Part shown: one piece after another, positions 1 to 5,330 of the stretch
Numbering within the stretch: the first letter of the stretch is position 1
Layout: each line of letters begins with the position of its first letter
Source: Erythrobacter sp.
GTDB taxonomy: Bacteria; Pseudomonadota; Alphaproteobacteria; Sphingomonadales; Sphingomonadaceae
DNA: 9,180 bases
Assembly (NCBI GenBank): GCA_002695185.1
Contig: NZOF01000102.1
Location: 1 to 9,180, forward strand
Reading direction: 5' to 3'
Program-made: the position numbers and the translations under genes
The notes under the pieces: generated by a model
What the model was told of the DNA's origin: nothing
Seen by the model: the letters and a program-made list of their open reading frames with translations, nothing else
Database searches by the model: none

Positions 1-170
1 AGTGCATCGCCTTTGGTCCCGAAGATCCTGTATCCTGCGGAGCAGCGGAAGAGGGAATCGGCGATCGAATAATCGTCCCATGACGAATAGGCGGGATCGG
101 CCGGCCCCACCCCCTGCGGTAGCGCGAAATTTGATGTGCCGAGCGCGTTTTGGCTGGAATCGAAGATCAT
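1..170 (-). CDS. 5' part of an unknown protein, cut by the left window edge
   Basis: An open frame starts with ATG at 170-168 on the minus strand and runs without a stop to the left edge, giving 56 visible residues that begin MIFDSSQNALG and continue with ADPAYSSWDDYSIADSLF. An in-frame TAG lies just upstream, so this ATG is the first possible start in this frame. No convincing Shine-Dalgarno is visible; GGTAG lies about 10 bases before the ATG. The frame contains a plausible mix of residues and ends mid-codon at base 1. It follows gapR in the same direction, beyond gapR's terminator, so it needs its own promoter; a CATCCTA promoter-like motif lies at 217-223. I do not recognise the family. 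It could be a chance open frame, but the opposite frames look less protein-like. Confidence 0.5.
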   Translation of the reverse strand, partial: MIFDSSQNALGTSNFALPQGVGPADPAYSSWDDYSIADSLFRCSAGYRIFGTKGDA

Positions 171-186
171 GTTGCGTTTCTACCGA

Positions 187-214
187 ATTGAAAAGGGCCG
201 CCGAAGCGGCCCTT
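187..214 (-). terminator. Intrinsic terminator of the gapR homologue
   Basis: On the minus strand a 9-bp perfect stem (AAGGGCCGC pairing with GCGGCCCTT) closes on a TTCG tetraloop and runs into TTTT. It lies 15 bases past the gapR stop codon. This is a textbook rho-independent terminator for leftward transcription. The U tract is short, as TTTT is followed by CAATT. Confidence 0.85.
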
Positions 215-223
215 GTTAGGATG
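213..223 (-). promoter_or_regulatory. CATCCTA motif ahead of the left-edge gene
   Basis: On the minus strand this reads CATCC followed by TAACAA, which can serve as a -10 hexamer. It lies between the gapR stop and the gapR terminator and 47 bases before the ATG at 170. No TTG-type -35 is visible at the usual distance. If it is a promoter, its start point would fall near the loop of the terminator, so new transcripts would lack the left arm and escape termination. It is the weakest of the five copies of the motif. Confidence 0.35.
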
Positions 224-228
224 GAACC

Positions 229-471
229 TCAGCCGATGCCGAGTGCTGCCTTGTAAGTCTCAAGGATCATTTCCATTTCGCGGCGATCGTCGGCATTCAT
301 TTTACGAAGGCGGATTACCTGCTTCATCGTGGAAACCGAGTACCCCACGGCCTTAGCCTCGGCGTAAACGTCACGGATATCGTCGGCGATTCCCTTCTTT
401 TCTTCTTCGAGGCGTTCAACGCGCTCAATGAGAAGGCGCAGGCGGTCATCGGTGGTTTCGGCTTCTGCCAT
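229..471 (-). CDS. gapR: GapR family nucleoid-associated protein (DUF2312)
   Basis: This 80-residue protein matches the whole DUF2312/GapR family: an N-terminal helix with IERVERLEEEKKGIADDI at about residues 15-32, then DVYAEAKAVGYSV and VIRLRKMNADDRREME, ending in the usual short helix with the YKAALG tail. Caulobacter GapR is about 89 residues, so this is a full-length member. In Caulobacter, GapR binds overtwisted AT-rich DNA ahead of moving polymerases and forks and stimulates topoisomerases; it forms coiled-coil dimers and tetramers. Homologues are also common on plasmids and phages of Alphaproteobacteria, where they may act on the element's own DNA. GAGGA lies about 9 bases before the ATG. 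The gene has its own CATCCTA promoter-like site upstream and an intrinsic terminator downstream, so it looks monocistronic. Family assignment is firm; its role on this replicon is inferred. Confidence 0.95.
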   Translation of the reverse strand: MAEAETTDDRLRLLIERVERLEEEKKGIADDIRDVYAEAKAVGYSVSTMKQVIRLRKMNADDRREMEMILETYKAALGIG

Positions 472-524
472 TGGTATTCCTCATGCAGTTGGTGTGGGAG
501 AACAGTGAGTTGCTAGCTCGGATA

Positions 525-552
525 TTTGTAGGATGAAGGATCTGATCGGCAA
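525..552 (-). promoter_or_regulatory. Candidate promoter of gapR with CATCCTA motif
   Basis: On the minus strand TTGCCG (552-547), a 16-bp spacer and TACAAA (530-525) form a sigma-70-like arrangement. CATCC lies directly before the -10 box, as in the four other copies. The predicted start point near 518 gives a leader of about 47 bases. The -35 box lies inside the inverted repeat at 544-566. Confidence 0.5.
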
Positions 553-566
553 AAGTTGGGCCGATC
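544..566 (-). terminator. Weak hairpin at the end of the PBP gene
   Basis: GATCGGC and GCCGATC form a 7-bp perfect stem around a 9-base loop, overlapping the PBP stop codon by two bases. No U tract follows on the minus strand (AGATCC comes next), so efficient intrinsic termination is doubtful. It could instead be an operator, since it contains the -35 box of the gapR promoter. Confidence 0.3.
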
Positions 567-2568
567 AATCAGTGGGCCTGATTGCGCGGCTTCGTCCGGG
601 TGCGCGGTCGACGACAGGCTGGGTTGCTTGCGGGGTAGATATTGCCGCTTCAGGCAATGGGCTGCTTTCTGCAGGACGTTCGGATTTCTGCGTCGTGATC
701 GTCGTTGGAGTGTCACGGCCGTACGCTGGCCGAGATGGCCCGGTTGACGCAGGCAAGGGAGACAGGGTGATGACGTCAGGTCGATCCTTGGTCGCAACCT
801 TCATGTAGTCTGCAAAGCTGCGCGCGGGACCTCGCCCGCCCTGCATTCCAGGGATGGGCCTTGCATCATCGCGGCCCATCCAGACGCCGGTGACAATGCC
901 GCCTGAGAACCCGATGAACCAGCCGTCCTTGCCGGAATTGGTCGTTCCGGTTTTTCCAGCCGCAGAGCGACCGAAGTTGGAGGCCTGGCCGGTGCCATAA
1001 TCAACGGTGCCGGACATAAGGCGGACCATGTCCGCCGCATTATTGGCCGAGACAATCTGCTGAGGCTCGTAATCGAGACGCTCATAGACGGTCTGCCCAT
1101 TCATCTCGATGCGTGAAATTCCGAATGGCACAACGGACCGGCCCAGCGATGCGACCGTCGCATAAGCTCGGGCCATGTCGAGAAGGCGGACATCCGCGGT
1201 ACCGAGCACCATGCTTGGAGATCGTTGCACCGGCGTTGAGATCCCGAGGCGATGGGCGATATTTGCGATCTTCGCGGTCCCCACGTCCTGGCCGAGCCGC
1301 GCTGCAACGGTGTTCAGGGACCACGCGAAGGCGGTTCGAAGAGGGATAACCCCGGAGTATCGGCCGGAGCTGTTATGAGGCGTCCATCCGCGGATATTGA
1401 TCGGACCATCATAAACGGCGCTGGAGGGCCTGTAACCTGCCTCGAGGGCTGCGAGATAGACGAACAGCTTGAAGGATGACCCTGGCTGGCGGCGTGCCTG
1501 CGTGACCCTGTTATAGGTGGAAGTGGCGTAGTCGAGACCGCCTATCATCGCCTTGATAGCGCCGCCTTCCTCGAGCGAGACCAGCGCGGCTTGCTGTCCC
1601 TTCCCAGTATGGGCGGCAATCGCATCGAGAGAGGCCTGCTGAAGCGTAGGCGACAGGGTGGTGTAGACATCGACGTTGCCGCTCAGGCCGGGCGCGAGTT
1701 GGTCGACTTGCGGACTGATCCAGTCAACGAAATGTCGGCTCGAGGTACGAAGCTGAGGATCGTGTGCCTTCGCAAAAGTGAGGCCTTTTGGCTTGGAAGG
1801 AGCCGATGTTTCCTGTCCTGTTGAGCGCATGCGGGCAAGGACGACCCCTGCCCGGCCCAATGCTGCCTCTTTGTCGGCCGTGGGAGCATAGGAGGACGGG
1901 GCCTTGGGCAGCCCAGCGAGAAGAGCCGCTTCGGACAGGGAAAGTTCGGTTGCATCGTGACCGTAGAAACGGCGCGACGCTGCATCGATTCCATAAGCGC
2001 CCCCACCGAAATAGATCCGGTTAAGGTAGAGCTCGAGGATCTGGTTCTTCGTGAATTTCCGCTCCATCGCCAGAGCGACGATCACTTCGTCGATCTTCCG
2101 CCTGATGTTGTAGCTTCTGGAAAGAAATATGGTGCGAGCGACTTGCTGCGTGATGGTCGAGGCGCCCTGCATGCGGCGGTCTGTATCGCGGTTTGCGAAG
2201 GCGAGATGTAGGGCACGTGCAAGCGCTACGGGATCGATCCCGAAATGAGATCGGTACCTGTGATCTTCGACCGCAATAATGGCCTGACGCATTGTGACGG
2301 GGATCGCCTTGTAGGAGAGCCATTCGCCGTAGGCTGGTCCGGTGCGATGAAGCACGGTCCCATCGTTCGCAAGAAAGCGCAGTGTCGTGCCGCGGGGCGA
2401 ACGTTTGATGTCCTCGAAAGAAGGCAATCTCGACGCGGCATTGTAAACGGCGTATCCTGTCCCGATGGCGAGGCCGGCAGCAACGGATGAGGCGGCCAGA
2501 CCAGTCCAAATCAAGCCGTGTACCAGCCTCCGGCGCTTTGAAGGCGGCTGGTCAGTTCGATTGGGCAT
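565..2568 (-). CDS. Bifunctional class A penicillin-binding protein (PBP1A type)
   Basis: This 667-residue protein should polymerise lipid II into glycan strands and cross-link the stem peptides on the periplasmic face of the inner membrane. A basic cytoplasmic tail is followed by a membrane anchor at about residues 17-42. The glycosyltransferase family 51 domain (about 60-230) has the catalytic EDHRYRSHFG motif (E101), GASTITQQ (135-142), RKIDEVIVALAMERKFTKNQ, LELYLNRIYFGGGAYGI and EAALLAGLPKAPSSY. The transpeptidase domain (about 300-595) has SSFK with nucleophile S364, SLN (417-419) and KTGT (539-542). All catalytic motifs are intact. A Pro/Ser/Thr-rich tail of about 70 residues ends the protein. 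There is no Shine-Dalgarno before the ATG; an in-frame TGA just upstream rules out a longer start. Housekeeping PBP1A is chromosomal, so this copy among accessory genes is probably an extra one, perhaps helping envelope remodelling or transfer (inference). It appears to be a single-gene unit with a CATCCTA motif upstream. Confidence 0.95.
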   Translation of the reverse strand: MPNRTDQPPSKRRRLVHGLIWTGLAASSVAAGLAIGTGYAVYNAASRLPSFEDIKRSPRGTTLRFLANDGTVLHRTGPAYGEWLSYKAIPVTMRQAIIAVEDHRYRSHFGIDPVALARALHLAFANRDTDRRMQGASTITQQVARTIFLSRSYNIRRKIDEVIVALAMERKFTKNQILELYLNRIYFGGGAYGIDAASRRFYGHDATELSLSEAALLAGLPKAPSSYAPTADKEAALGRAGVVLARMRSTGQETSAPSKPKGLTFAKAHDPQLRTSSRHFVDWISPQVDQLAPGLSGNVDVYTTLSPTLQQASLDAIAAHTGKGQQAALVSLEEGGAIKAMIGGLDYATSTYNRVTQARRQPGSSFKLFVYLAALEAGYRPSSAVYDGPINIRGWTPHNSSGRYSGVIPLRTAFAWSLNTVAARLGQDVGTAKIANIAHRLGISTPVQRSPSMVLGTADVRLLDMARAYATVASLGRSVVPFGISRIEMNGQTVYERLDYEPQQIVSANNAADMVRLMSGTVDYGTGQASNFGRSAAGKTGTTNSGKDGWFIGFSGGIVTGVWMGRDDARPIPGMQGGRGPARSFADYMKVATKDRPDVITLSPLPASTGPSRPAYGRDTPTTITTQKSERPAESSPLPEAAISTPQATQPVVDRAPGRSRAIRPTD

Positions 2569-2596
2569 GGGGAGGTCTCGATCGGCGTAGGTGCAT
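2552..2596 (-). promoter_or_regulatory. Possible 14-codon leader ORF overlapping the PBP start
   Basis: An ATG at 2596 lies 7 bases after the -10-like TAAAAT, so the predicted mRNA would begin at or next to it. The frame encodes MHLRRSRPPHAQSN and ends with TGA at 2554-2552, overlapping the PBP start codon at 2568 in another frame. With no Shine-Dalgarno before the PBP gene, coupled re-initiation is possible. This is inference from spacing only. Confidence 0.2.
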
Positions 2597-2603
2597 CAGC
2601 CCC

Positions 2604-2633
2604 ATTTTAGGATGATAGGACCGGTCATCCCAA
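2604..2633 (-). promoter_or_regulatory. Candidate promoter of the PBP gene with CATCCTA motif
   Basis: On the minus strand TTGGGA (2633-2628), an 18-bp spacer and TAAAAT (2609-2604) make a sigma-70-like promoter, with CATCC abutting the -10 box. GGATGA (2610-2615) and TCATCC (2625-2630) form an inverted repeat across the spacer, which could be a repressor dyad. The rest of the 186-base gap between this gene and the DUF2726 gene shows only a weak GCCG/CGGC hairpin at 2733-2743 without a U tract. Confidence 0.5.
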
Positions 2634-2754
2634 AGGTGGGCTTCACGCGGCGAGAAGCGTAGCGGCCAGCGATCTGCCGACAGCTTCGCTCAATGCGCTG
2701 AGTTCTGTGTATTCAGGTGATTGGACGTTTGGGCCGGGGCGGCGACCCACGCTG

Positions 2755-3378
2755 CTATGCGAAGTCGGAAAGCGCGAGCCGCTGGGCGATATTGGCGTTG
2801 ATTCCGGGGTATAGGTGATATTTTAGCTGGCTGGAGAGCTCATCCAGGGTGATCTTGTGGGCCTTGCGGAGCCGAAGTGTCGGGAAACCTGCATTGGCGG
2901 TAATGCGGTCACGCCTGGCGTCTTTTGCTCCATCGTGCGAGCGGTCATCGAGTTCGATGATTAGCCTGACATTCGACTTCGAATCACAGATGACGAAATC
3001 GATGATCTTGCGATCGAACTTGTTTCTGAAGCGCAGACGGTCTCCGTAGCTGAGACCGTTGGGCGTCTTGATGATGGCGCCCATTGCAACTTGCGAAAAG
3101 ACGTCGAATTGGCTCCCCGCGAGGACCTCGCGGAGCTTACGATAGAGGACTATCTCGTGCTGCGTCATGAGCGGTTTCCCGGTGAAATCCGAGAAGGCAC
3201 GCATAGTGGGTAAGGTGGAAATGCCCGAACTTGTGGGACGCCTTGCCCTTAGGAGAACCAGCAGCAGGAAATATCCGATGACGAACGGCGCAGCCCACAG
3301 GGCCAGCGATAAAATCATTCTGATAACGCTGTCAGCGATGAACAGCATTGCTTGGCCTGGGGTAGTTGGCGGGTTCAT
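2755..3378 (-). CDS. Membrane-anchored DUF2726 protein (PD-(D/E)XK-like fold)
   Basis: The 207-residue protein has one long hydrophobic segment (about residues 17-44) followed by RARR, which suggests an N-terminal anchor with the rest in the cytoplasm. Residues about 72-190 match DUF2726: MTQHEIVLYRKLREVL, FDVFSQVAMGAII, KIIDFVICD with D127, RLIIELDDRSHD with E142 and D144, then RRDRITANAGFPTLRL. The D...E-x-D pattern and the trailing RxD resemble a PD-(D/E)XK nuclease core, although the second site is E-L-D and not the classic E-x-K, so activity is uncertain. The start codon overlaps the sigma factor stop by ATGA, with GGAAG about 6 bases upstream, so translation is coupled. It is the last gene of the rnhB-sigma operon. 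A role in nucleic-acid processing or element defence is inference from fold and neighbours. Confidence 0.8.
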   Translation of the reverse strand: MNPPTTPGQAMLFIADSVIRMILSLALWAAPFVIGYFLLLVLLRARRPTSSGISTLPTMRAFSDFTGKPLMTQHEIVLYRKLREVLAGSQFDVFSQVAMGAIIKTPNGLSYGDRLRFRNKFDRKIIDFVICDSKSNVRLIIELDDRSHDGAKDARRDRITANAGFPTLRLRKAHKITLDELSSQLKYHLYPGINANIAQRLALSDFA

Positions 3379-4160
3379 GCTGCCTTCCGCGTATATTTCT
3401 TCGGCGGTTCGAGGTCGACGTTCGCGACGCCCATGATCTGGAATTGACGAGACAGCTTCTTCAAAAGACCGACCTCGATTTGCCTGATGCGCTCACGCGA
3501 CACGCCAAACTCGGCGGATAGATCGGCAAGAGTGGCCGGTTCATCATTGGCGGCGACGCGGGCGAAGAGAATCCGCTTTTCCCGGTCATTGAGCGTTGCC
3601 GCGGCCTTGTGGATCAAGGCGACCCCCTTTTGGCGATCGATGTGGGCATCGGGCGGCGGAAGATTATCCGCCAGCTGGAATGCATCCTCGATGGCTGTGT
3701 AGGCCGAATTCGAGGCAGTGAGAGATCGGCGGACCTCATCGTCGATGTCTTCGAGCTTGATGCCTGCCAATTTTGCTACGGCGGCTGGCGTGGGTATCTG
3801 ACCGCGCGCTTCCAGCTTCTGGCGTGCCTTGCAAATCCGGGAGCCCTGGAGCGCGGGATTGGTCCGGCCGGTGATTTTGACGAGCGGCGCGGCGCGCTGG
3901 GCAGTTCTGATGCGCTCTGCGATGCGGTGCCGGGCAAACGTGGCAAACTGGTAGCCAGCGTCTAGGTCAAAAGGCTCAAGGGCCTCAAGAAGGCCGATCG
4001 TTCCGAGCTGACAAGCGTCTTCTCGCTCAAGCTTTGATCCATGTCTCACGGCAAGCTTTACGATGAGCTTCTCGTAATGCTTGATCAGCTCTGCCTTGGA
4101 GCGCTCGCAGCCTGCCTTCGCCTTCGCAATGGTGTCGGCGTGCGTGATCTGCTGTCCCAT
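3375..4160 (-). CDS. RpoH-like sigma-70 family RNA polymerase sigma factor
   Basis: This 261-residue protein should bind core RNA polymerase and direct it to a specific promoter set. Region 2 spans about residues 20-92 and includes EDACQLGTIGLLEALEPFD and YQFATFARHRIAERIR, close to the region 2.2-2.4 pattern of RpoH/RpoD proteins but with H78-R79 where a conserved Trp-Ile-Arg is usual. A region 3-like segment follows (PTPAAVAKLAGIKLEDID, about 123-140). Region 4 spans about 182-237 with the helix-turn-helix TLADLSAEFGVSRERIRQIE, a good sigma-70 signature. There is no region 1.1, and it is slightly shorter than RpoH. The stretch 94-112 is unusual. GGGGGA precedes the ATG. It is third in the rnhB operon and is coupled to the DUF2726 gene by ATGA. 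It may read the CATCCTA promoters, including its own operon's (inference). It is not necessarily a heat-shock factor. Confidence 0.9.
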   Translation of the reverse strand: MGQQITHADTIAKAKAGCERSKAELIKHYEKLIVKLAVRHGSKLEREDACQLGTIGLLEALEPFDLDAGYQFATFARHRIAERIRTAQRAAPLVKITGRTNPALQGSRICKARQKLEARGQIPTPAAVAKLAGIKLEDIDDEVRRSLTASNSAYTAIEDAFQLADNLPPPDAHIDRQKGVALIHKAAATLNDREKRILFARVAANDEPATLADLSAEFGVSRERIRQIEVGLLKKLSRQFQIMGVANVDLEPPKKYTRKAA

Positions 4161-4187
4161 GTTTCCCCCGTTCAGCGATTGTTTGTT

Positions 4188-4382
4188 TCAGAGTTCGAAC
4201 CAGTCGGCCGATGTGAGATCGACTACGACGGTTGCATCGGAATGGTTCGGATTGGCCCATCTGACGGGGACGTGAAAAACCTGCTGATCTTCGGTCTCCA
4301 CGACTTTGCCGATGACCTCGAATGGATCGGCGTGTTCGCGCAGCCATGCGACGGGGTCAGTTCCTGAAATTTTGGTGGTCAA
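4188..4382 (-). CDS. Small unknown protein between rnhB and the sigma factor gene
   Basis: The 64-residue frame begins with TTG at 4382 (T-T-K-I-S-G-T-D follows) and ends with WFEL. It contains VAWLREHADPFEVIGKVVE and a beta-rich C-terminal part (VFHVPVRWANP, ATVVVDLTSADW). Third codon positions are strongly GC-rich, as in its neighbours, which supports real coding. There is no ATG in the frame and only a weak AGAAAG sequence upstream, so the start is uncertain. It is in the same frame as rnhB and is separated from it only by the TAG stop and four codons, so coupled re-initiation is likely. The sigma gene starts 27 bases later. No family is recognised. Its position suggests a partner or regulator of the sigma factor, for example an anti-sigma-like protein, but nothing in the sequence proves this. 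Confidence 0.6.
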   Translation of the reverse strand: MTTKISGTDPVAWLREHADPFEVIGKVVETEDQQVFHVPVRWANPNHSDATVVVDLTSADWFEL

Positions 4383-4394
4383 ATGAATAGCTTT

Positions 4395-5018
4395 CTAAAG
4401 ATCTGGCCGAGCCTTGAGCATGGTCCGAATGGGAGCAAAGCTTCGCCGGTGGTGCAGGCTTGGGCCGTGGGCTTCGATAGCCGCGATGTGGTCGCGGGTT
4501 CCGTATCCCTTGTTTTTCCCCCAATTGTACTGTGGCTCCAGATCGTGAAGCGCCTTTACTGCGTTATCGCGCCAGACCTTTGCGATGATGCTTGCAGCAG
4601 AAATCGTCGGGCAGAGATCATCACCCTTGGGCAATAGCTCCAAGGCTCCGGGTATGGGCGGCGCTTTGTCGCCGTCGACGATGACGAGGCTCTGGCGGCG
4701 CAGCGTTGAAGGAATGCCTTCCCAGGCGCGCCGCATTGCAAGAAGCGTTGCGGCAAGGATCCCAATGCGATCGATTTCCTGAACCGTGGCTTCGCCGATG
4801 GAGACCTCGGCGCACTCGCGAATGGCAAGATCGAATGCGATCCGCTTTTTCTCGCTGAGCTTCTTGGAATCGCGAAGTCCTTCAGGCGCTTCGGTCACAA
4901 AGATGACCGCGGCGGTCGTGACTGAAGTGATGAGCGAACCGCGTCCGACTTCGTCGATACCGATGACGGGGCGCTGACTGCGTCTGCAGCAGGGATGATC
5001 TTCATTGGACATTCCCAT
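4395..5018 (-). CDS. rnhB: Ribonuclease HII
   Basis: The 207-residue protein cleaves RNA in RNA-DNA hybrids and 5' of single ribonucleotides in DNA. The catalytic set is present: D22 and E23 in GIDEVGRG, D115 in VIVDGD, and D151 in SAASIIAKVWRD. The GRG loop (25-27) that reads the RNA-DNA junction is kept, as are DSKKLS (50-55) and the C-terminal NKGYGTRDHIAAIEAHGPS. The stretch after GRG reads SLITSVTTAAV, where family members usually have PLAGPVVAAAV, so this is a divergent copy, probably additional to the chromosomal one. ATG occurs at 5018 and 5012 with no Shine-Dalgarno before either. A -10-like TACAAT abuts the first, so the mRNA may begin at the second ATG and be leaderless. It heads an operon with a 64-aa protein, a sigma factor and a DUF2726 protein. 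A job in primer removal or hybrid clearance for the element is inferred. Confidence 0.93.
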   Translation of the reverse strand: MGMSNEDHPCCRRSQRPVIGIDEVGRGSLITSVTTAAVIFVTEAPEGLRDSKKLSEKKRIAFDLAIRECAEVSIGEATVQEIDRIGILAATLLAMRRAWEGIPSTLRRQSLVIVDGDKAPPIPGALELLPKGDDLCPTISAASIIAKVWRDNAVKALHDLEPQYNWGKNKGYGTRDHIAAIEAHGPSLHHRRSFAPIRTMLKARPDL

Positions 5019-5029
5019 ATTGTAGGATG
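5019..5029 (-). promoter_or_regulatory. CATCCTA motif and -10-like box ahead of rnhB
   Basis: On the minus strand CATCC (5029-5025) is followed by TACAAT (5024-5019), the best -10 hexamer of the five copies. It touches the first rnhB ATG. No TTG-type -35 is seen at 16-18 bp, so an activator, or a sigma factor that reads mainly the -10 side, would be needed. An inverted CATCC half-site lies at 5049-5053 on the plus strand. Confidence 0.45.
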
Positions 5030-5046
5030 AAAATGTCTATTCGCGG

Positions 5047-5063
5047 AGCATCCTCTCGATGCT
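5047..5063 (-). other. Short hairpin between the 70-aa gene and rnhB
   Basis: AGCATC and GATGCT form a 6-bp stem around a 5-base loop, 28 bases past the stop of the 70-aa gene. No U tract follows on the minus strand. It may be a weak terminator or part of the rnhB control region, since its left arm includes most of the inverted CATCC half-site. Confidence 0.25.
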
Positions 5064-5090
5064 GCTCATGTAAGGATCCAGAGGGAAGGA

Positions 5091-5303
5091 TCACTCAGCC
5101 GATCTGAAAACATAGATAGGCTGCCGGGCGGTTACGCATGAGCGCGTATCGTCAGGATCGTCGCCGGCAAAGACGGCGACGGCACACAGCGCCGTATCGG
5201 CGCCGCTGTAGAAGCCCTGCCAGTATGCGCCATATCCGGCGAGGGCAGCGGAAAACAGTGCGGTGAAGGCGTATGTGCCCAGCCGCTTGAGCTTGATTGT
5301 CAT
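5091..5303 (-). CDS. Small exported or membrane-anchored unknown protein
   Basis: The 70-residue protein has a basic N-terminus (TIKLKRLG) and one hydrophobic segment at about residues 9-27, rich in Ala and Gly, which suggests an uncleaved signal or a single membrane anchor. The remaining part has an acidic GDDPDD patch and two cysteines (C40, C56) that could pair in the periplasm. AAGGA lies about 10 bases before the ATG, a good ribosome site. It follows the 277-aa gene after 27 bases in the same direction and has no CATCCTA motif of its own, so it is probably the second gene of that unit. I do not recognise a family. Confidence 0.65.
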   Translation of the reverse strand: MTIKLKRLGTYAFTALFSAALAGYGAYWQGFYSGADTALCAVAVFAGDDPDDTRSCVTARQPIYVFRSAE

Positions 5304-5330
5304 TCTAGATTGGTCCTTACACCAGCGGAT

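Noticed and set aside
2..256. Plus-strand open frame of 84 codons at the left edge
   Set aside because: Its translation is rich in Arg and Cys with no family features, and it runs through the gapR terminator hairpin and into the end of gapR.
4188..5018. Read-through fusion of RNase HII with the 64-aa protein across the TAG stop
   Set aside because: The two frames are the same and separated only by TAG and four codons, but there is no sign of suppression, and RNase HII is complete at its stop. Re-initiation at TTG 4382 is simpler.
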